The position numbers were made by a program, and so were the translations under genes. Of a stretch of DNA of 11,112 bases, positions 7,073 through 11,112 are shown in pieces. A model generated the notes under the pieces. It did not search any database. It was not told the DNA's origin and saw nothing but the letters and a program-made list of their open reading frames with translations. Positions within the stretch are counted from its first letter, which is position 1; every line of letters begins with the position of its first letter. This stretch comes from Paratissierella sp033809995 (lineage in GTDB: Bacteria; Bacillota; Clostridia; Tissierellales; Tissierellaceae): contig JAPXKQ010000079.1 of assembly GCA_033809995.1 (NCBI GenBank), positions 1 to 11,112 on the forward strand, written 5' to 3'.

Positions 7073-8247
7073 TCTTCTGGTTCGTCTACTTCATAACCTG
7101 CTTTAGCCAAAATCTTTAATGCTTCGTTTAATTTAGTCTCGTTTACCATAACAATCGGCCCAGTGCATCCCATGCCAGATTCGGCATATATGCCTTCTTT
7201 CCACAAAACTTCCACTGCATCATCTAATTCCATTATATCTATACCTTCGATGGTGCCTGTTACAGTTTCCTTAGGAGGAGCTTTAACTTCCTCATTTGCC
7301 TCTTCTTTTTTAGTTTCTTTGTTTAAACCTTTTAAAATTTCCTTTAACCCTGCTTTGTTAGCCATATCAAATTCAGCTTTTGCAACCTTACTTAAGTTGC
7401 CCCTTAAAAGACTTGCCGCATAGGAAATTGCATTTGCTACTACTGGAGTACCAGATGCCCTTGATAAGATTAAAATAATTCGATTATAATCTTCACCAAT
7501 ACCAGGACCATATCCAAATCCTTGAGATTCAAAACTACCTCCTGTTGTAAATGAGGAGAATACTTTCATCAAGATATTACCTGTTAGAGTATCTGTAATC
7601 ATAACATCAGGAGTTCCAGTCAATAAGTCATTTCCTCTCATTACTGCTCCTCCATCAGCTCTATGGGACTCAGTAAAGTTTAAAGTGTAACCCTTAGAAA
7701 TTAATTCTTTGAATGTCCTTTCTACTTGTCTTGCGCCATCAACATTTAAAATACCTACAGTGGGATTTTCTATTCCCATTGTTTTTGCAGTGATAATCCC
7801 GTATATTCCGTTTTTAACCATAGCCTCTACTCTTTGAGATGAAGATGTTCCTGTGGTAGTAGCTATAAACATCTCCCTACCAAAACCTGGGGTCACAACT
7901 CTACCAACTGTTGATACCCCTATTGGAAAACTATAGTGCATAGTAACACAAGCGCCTATATAACCCTTATCCAATAGTTCTTCCATCTTTTTATACCCTT
8001 CATCTTCTGTTTCAACAACAATTTGAGTAAGATTTGAAACTACCTTGGGACCGATTAAAACTACCTCTACCCCATTATCTCTTTTCTGGGCAATTTCAGC
8101 ACCTTTTACTATATTGTCTATACCTAATTCACTGCCAAAGGTAGTTATACCTACTCGAATTCTTTCACCAAATTGTCCAGTTTCCAACGCATCAGCTATA
8201 TCATTAAAAACCTTACCAATCATGTGTTTAACATTGTTTGTAGACAT
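7066..8247 (-). CDS. grdD: Glycine/sarcosine/betaine reductase protein C, alpha subunit (GrdD)
   Basis: Small catalytic subunit of protein C. With GrdC it takes the Se-carboxymethyl group on selenoprotein A, forms an enzyme-bound acetyl thioester and releases acetyl phosphate by phosphorolysis. The first roughly 300 of 393 residues resemble the PlsX phosphate acyltransferase fold (GVSTVGRVVTPGFGREM, NVDGARQVERTF and TDTLTGNILMK stand out). A charged Lys/Glu/Pro linker (about 311-328) leads to a C-terminal segment with ESGMGCTGPIV, placing Cys361 where the acetyl-carrying cysteine (Cys359, from memory) lies in the Eubacterium acidaminophilum enzyme; Cys100 is a second candidate. The ATG at 8245-8247 follows AGAGGTGAT (8251-8259), which overlaps the grdC stop codon, so translation is coupled. 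It is the last gene of the grd operon; a hairpin covers its stop codon. The identification is secure. Confidence 0.96.
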   Translation of the reverse strand: MSTNNVKHMIGKVFNDIADALETGQFGERIRVGITTFGSELGIDNIVKGAEIAQKRDNGVEVVLIGPKVVSNLTQIVVETEDEGYKKMEELLDKGYIGACVTMHYSFPIGVSTVGRVVTPGFGREMFIATTTGTSSSQRVEAMVKNGIYGIITAKTMGIENPTVGILNVDGARQVERTFKELISKGYTLNFTESHRADGGAVMRGNDLLTGTPDVMITDTLTGNILMKVFSSFTTGGSFESQGFGYGPGIGEDYNRIILILSRASGTPVVANAISYAASLLRGNLSKVAKAEFDMANKAGLKEILKGLNKETKKEEANEEVKAPPKETVTGTIEGIDIMELDDAVEVLWKEGIYAESGMGCTGPIVMVNETKLNEALKILAKAGYEVDEPEDC

Positions 8248-8257
8248 ATGATCACCT

Positions 8258-9796
8258 CTAACCTTTCAGTAGATGTGAAGCAAAATCTCTCATAGCTTCT
8301 GCTACTAACGTTCTAATTTCTTCCTCTGAAACGCCTTTTTCTTCTTGGACTTTTCCAGGATTCTTTTCCATCACAATAGATGCACCATCAAATAGATTGG
8401 TCATTCTTCCTAAGAATAAACTCCCTTTTCCTATGATCATAGCTCTATTTACTAATCCATTTAAGATATCTTCTCTTCCAAATCCTATATAAGGAACACC
8501 AGAAGGAATATGTCCTTGAGTAGGTGCCCAGCCTTCCATACCATGATTTAAGATAAAATCATTGATGGCAGTTCTTTCTAATTCACCTCTTTTAACCCCT
8601 AAAGCTGCAATCATCTTATAGTTTGCATTTGGTACATCTCCTGCACCAGCAGGTTTAGTTACATCTGGGTTTTGCATCTCCACTGAATATTTATCTATAT
8701 CGGTAATTTTTAAATTTCCTCTGTCTAAAGGCTCAGTTACCAATGATGTGATTACTGCCTGTGGTGAAGAACCTGTTCCAACATTGTGTTTACCAACCAA
8801 ATCTGTTCGGAGTATTGGATTTTCACCATCATTTTCAGCTATTAACATAGCAAATCCGCCGATTACATCTTCTAATATAGGCATATTCTTCTTAACATGA
8901 TCTTTACCATTCATGCCTAGTTTAGCAGTTGAACCACCAGATACTATCATTACATTTTTGAATGTTCCTGCTTTAACTAAAGATGCAGCTGATATAATCG
9001 AATGAGCTGGAGCAGCACAGAAACCTCTAATATCGGAGCCTGATGCGTTGATTAGACCTGCAACTTCTGCTATTGCCTTTGCAAAGTTGCCTCCACCTCT
9101 TTGATTCATGTCACCACAAGCTTCTTCTGAACATTCAATTACATAATCTATCTCTTCTGGTTTAATATTATTTTTATCTAATAAATGTAGAGCAGCTAAT
9201 ACACCACTGGCCTTAGATACAAGATTTTCAAATAAAACATGGGAATTTAAATTAGGGTCTACGTCATGTGCTCTTTTAACACAGCCTATCAACTCTTTGT
9301 TGAAAAACAGCCCTTCTGCTCCTTGTTCTGCAATCATTTTTTCTATATCTGATAGCTCATCGCCTGATTTTAATCTAGCTATCAAGTTTTCATTAATTAA
9401 AGGATGATTTGTTAGCTTTACTTTTATTTCTTTAGTAAACTGTACTGTTAATTTTACTAAGTCAAATGCATCAACGATTTTCATAAGCCCTATAAATTCA
9501 TCTTGAGGCATTATTTCTCCAAATCGTCCTTCTCGTTTTGCATCATCTAATTTTTTGTCAAACCAAGGCTGCTCATATTTTCTCAACTCATCAGGATGAT
9601 GGTTTCCAATATATACTTGATTAGGTAAATAATTAACTGCCTCATCATAGCTTCTTAGATGACTTGGTAAGTTCTTTAAATACTCTGAATCAGGGTGTAA
9701 ATACCTCTCTGTAGTTTGAGTAGTACCATTGTTTAAAACCATATCTGGAGCATGTACTAATATATAAGCAGCACCCTTTATTACTGAATAACTCAT
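8258..9796 (-). CDS. grdC: Glycine/sarcosine/betaine reductase protein C, beta subunit (GrdC)
   Basis: Large subunit of protein C, acting with GrdD to convert the carboxymethyl-selenoether on GrdA into acetyl phosphate, from which acetate kinase makes ATP. The 512-residue protein resembles the thiolase/KAS III (FabH) superfamily. It has a Cys-rich ECSEEACGDMNQRGGG segment (221-236) and RGFCAAPAHS (257-266), whose Cys260 is my best candidate for the KAS III-type nucleophile. A later region contains NHGMEGWAPTQGHIPSGVPYIGFG (His429 nearby). The N-terminus MSYSVIKGAAYILVHAPDMV is typical of GrdC. The start is fixed by GGAGGTGG (9801-9808), 4 nt before ATG. It lies 93 bp after grdB, with a 13-bp hairpin in the gap, and 10 bp before grdD. 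Protein C is shared by the glycine, sarcosine and betaine reductases, so it does not tell which substrate is used. Confidence 0.96.
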   Translation of the reverse strand: MSYSVIKGAAYILVHAPDMVLNNGTTQTTERYLHPDSEYLKNLPSHLRSYDEAVNYLPNQVYIGNHHPDELRKYEQPWFDKKLDDAKREGRFGEIMPQDEFIGLMKIVDAFDLVKLTVQFTKEIKVKLTNHPLINENLIARLKSGDELSDIEKMIAEQGAEGLFFNKELIGCVKRAHDVDPNLNSHVLFENLVSKASGVLAALHLLDKNNIKPEEIDYVIECSEEACGDMNQRGGGNFAKAIAEVAGLINASGSDIRGFCAAPAHSIISAASLVKAGTFKNVMIVSGGSTAKLGMNGKDHVKKNMPILEDVIGGFAMLIAENDGENPILRTDLVGKHNVGTGSSPQAVITSLVTEPLDRGNLKITDIDKYSVEMQNPDVTKPAGAGDVPNANYKMIAALGVKRGELERTAINDFILNHGMEGWAPTQGHIPSGVPYIGFGREDILNGLVNRAMIIGKGSLFLGRMTNLFDGASIVMEKNPGKVQEEKGVSEEEIRTLVAEAMRDFASHLLKG

Positions 9797-9840
9797 TTAT
9801 CCACCTCCAAAATTTAAAGTTTATCATTGTTCTAGGTTAA

Positions 9841-9874
9841 TAAATGGGTGATTAATACACCAATCACCCATTTA
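9841..9874 (-). promoter_or_regulatory. Hairpin between grdB and grdC
   Basis: A perfect 13-bp inverted repeat, TAAATGGGTGATT/AATCACCCATTTA (9841-9853 with 9862-9874), has an 8-nt loop. It is 15 bp after the grdB stop codon. In the direction of transcription it is followed by TTAACCTAGA with no T-run, so it does not look like a simple terminator. The T-run (AAAATTTTTT) is on the other side and would only suit plus-strand transcripts. An mRNA stability or processing element is more likely. Confidence 0.65.
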
Positions 9875-9889
9875 AAATTTTTTATGAAA

Positions 9890-11112
9890 TTACTTATCGA
9901 ATACTGTTTGACCATCGACTTCTGTAGTAAGAGCATTTAATGCTTTTTCTACAAGTTTTCTTCTTAAGGCTTTCTCATCTTTCGGATCAAGTTTTGGATC
10001 TCCTAATGGGTGAGGAATAGCGATTGCAGGAACTATTCTATTGGCCCCTACTGTAAGTGAAATTGGTACTACAGTACATATATGAACTACTGGTATGCCA
10101 GCTCGTTCAACCTCTTTTACCATTGTTGCACCGCAACGTGTACAGGTGCCTCAAGTGGAGGTTAGAATAACTGCATCTACACCATCATTTTTCAATTCTT
10201 TACTAAATTCAGCAGCAAAAGCTTTTGCATTGGCAACTGATGTACCATTACCTACAGTAGCATAGTAGTATCTATGAAGTTTACCAATCTTACCTTCTTT
10301 TTCAAGATCTCTTAAAACATCAACTGGCAATACTCTATCTGCATCATTGTTGGCATATACGGGGTCATATCCGCCATGAGCAGTTTGGAAGGTTTCAGCA
10401 GTTAAATCATCTATACCTTCAATATCATATTTGCCATATTTAGAGGCTGAAGATGACTCTATATGGTCTGGATTTCCTTTAGGTACAATACCTCCAGAAG
10501 TTACTAATGCAATAGTTGCCTTACTTAAAACCTTAACTGCTGGGTTAGGTTCTACCCTATCAAAGTTTGGCATTGGATATTCAGTAGTATATTCTTCGCC
10601 TTTAAGCTTATTAATAAGCATATCAACAGCTCTTGCAGAACCTCGTTTTTCAGCAAAATAATTCTTTCTAATTCCTCTTTCTAGATAACCTTCATCCTTT
10701 GGTGAACCTACAGGCTCATTTTTAACAAGTTTTAATGCCAATGGTATCAATTTACTAACTGCATCTCTCATGCCTGCAGCGCTATCTTTTGTGGATACTA
10801 TATATACGCTTTTCTTGTACATATCTGCACCCGGATTTTCAACATACATACCTGTAATTGAAGGTATACCTAATTCATTTTGAACAGCATCCGCTATAGT
10901 GCCACAAGCAACACCATATCTTCCAGCGTTAAAGGCTGGTCCTGCTATAAACAAATCTGGACTATATTTTTTAACCATCTCTAGAATCTCTTTTTTAGCT
11001 TCTTCTATGTTCTCACCAAAATAACTATCCCCGCAGATTATAGTAGCAACTATTTCAGCTTCACCTTTAAATCCTGCATTTAATGCAAGTCCTGGTCCTA
11101 TGACCTGTTCCC
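9890..11112 (-). CDS. grdB: Glycine reductase protein B, selenocysteine subunit (GrdB), 5' end off the window
   Basis: Selenoprotein of the substrate-binding component B, which with GrdE activates glycine (probably as a Schiff base on a pyruvoyl group) and passes the carboxymethyl group to selenoprotein A. An in-frame TGA at 10151-10153 is read as selenocysteine: the frame is open on both sides and reads TSTUGTCTRCGATMVKEVER, containing the diagnostic U-x-x-C-x-x-C. The frame runs from the right edge (GEQVIGPGLALNAG...) to TAA at 9890-9892, giving about 406 visible codons; the family has about 436, so some 30 N-terminal residues lie outside, and Sec falls near residue 350. A standard gene caller would split it into two fragments at the ATG codons 10976-10978 and 10121-10123. 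Sarcosine (GrdF) and betaine (GrdH) paralogues share this motif; position directly before grdCD favours the glycine enzyme. grdA and grdE are expected upstream, out of view. Confidence 0.95.
10126..10149 (-). promoter_or_regulatory. Candidate bacterial SECIS hairpin in grdB
   Basis: Directly after the UGA, on the minus strand, GCACC (10145-10149) can pair with GGTGC (10128-10132) around a 12-nt loop. An alternative smaller hairpin is TTGC-GGT-GCAA (10126-10136). Bacterial SELB-binding hairpins lie just downstream of the Sec codon within the coding sequence, so position fits. Clostridial SECIS elements are poorly conserved, and the pairing could partly reflect coding constraint. Confidence 0.45.
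10151..10153 (-). other. In-frame TGA selenocysteine codon of grdB
   Basis: The plus strand reads tca here. The reading frame continues uninterrupted on both sides, with conserved residues (TST before; GTCTRC after). This argues for recoding rather than a nonsense mutation. Confidence 0.95.

Noticed and set aside
10121..10153. Reading grdB as a pseudogene or as two separate genes
   Set aside because: The TGA falls exactly at the conserved selenocysteine position, and the frame is intact and conserved on both sides.

Overview
The window looks like part of the chromosome of a low-GC, anaerobic, amino-acid-fermenting member of the Clostridia (Firmicutes). The evidence is AT-rich DNA, strong AGGAGG-type ribosome binding sites, a glycine reductase operon with an in-frame UGA selenocysteine codon, and a Bacillus/Clostridium-type nucleoside ABC transporter. 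I cannot name the genus from the sequence alone. All seven genes I accept are on the minus strand, so transcription runs from the right edge to the left edge.

Right third (11112 to about 7030): the distal part of a glycine reductase (grd) operon. grdB is cut by the right edge and is read through an in-frame TGA at 10151-10153, giving the U-x-x-C-x-x-C motif of selenoprotein B. It is followed by grdC and grdD, the beta and alpha subunits of the acetyl-phosphate-releasing protein C. A 13-bp perfect hairpin lies between grdB and grdC. grdC and grdD are tightly coupled. A long hairpin that includes the grdD stop codon probably ends the operon.

Middle (about 7012 to 1844): a four-gene ABC uptake system like Bacillus nupNOPQ (yufNOPQ): a BMP/PnrA-type lipoprotein, a double ATPase and two permeases. 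A sigma-A-like promoter precedes the lipoprotein gene. A strong terminator-like hairpin between the lipoprotein gene and the ATPase gene suggests that binding protein is made in excess. The ATPase and permease genes overlap (17 nt, then TAATG).

Left (1843 to 1): a 443-bp non-coding region packed with repeats, then rpoN (sigma-54) with a TTG start. The non-coding DNA here, between the lipoprotein and ATPase genes, and at the left edge shares a family of degenerate heptanucleotide tandem repeats (CTNTTMN-like) and a small palindromic dispersed repeat. A 107-bp imperfect palindrome at 1488-1594 can fold as a three-way junction. The repeat arrays run up to, and in two cases include, the stop codons of neighbouring genes.

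Functionally, the grd genes reduce glycine to acetyl phosphate and ammonia and conserve energy as ATP via acetate kinase. The transporter probably brings in purine nucleosides. The two may be linked in an organism that degrades purines through glycine, but that is inference. The known systems here are well recognised. The least explained material is the repeat landscape and the RNA-structure-like elements in the intergenic DNA.
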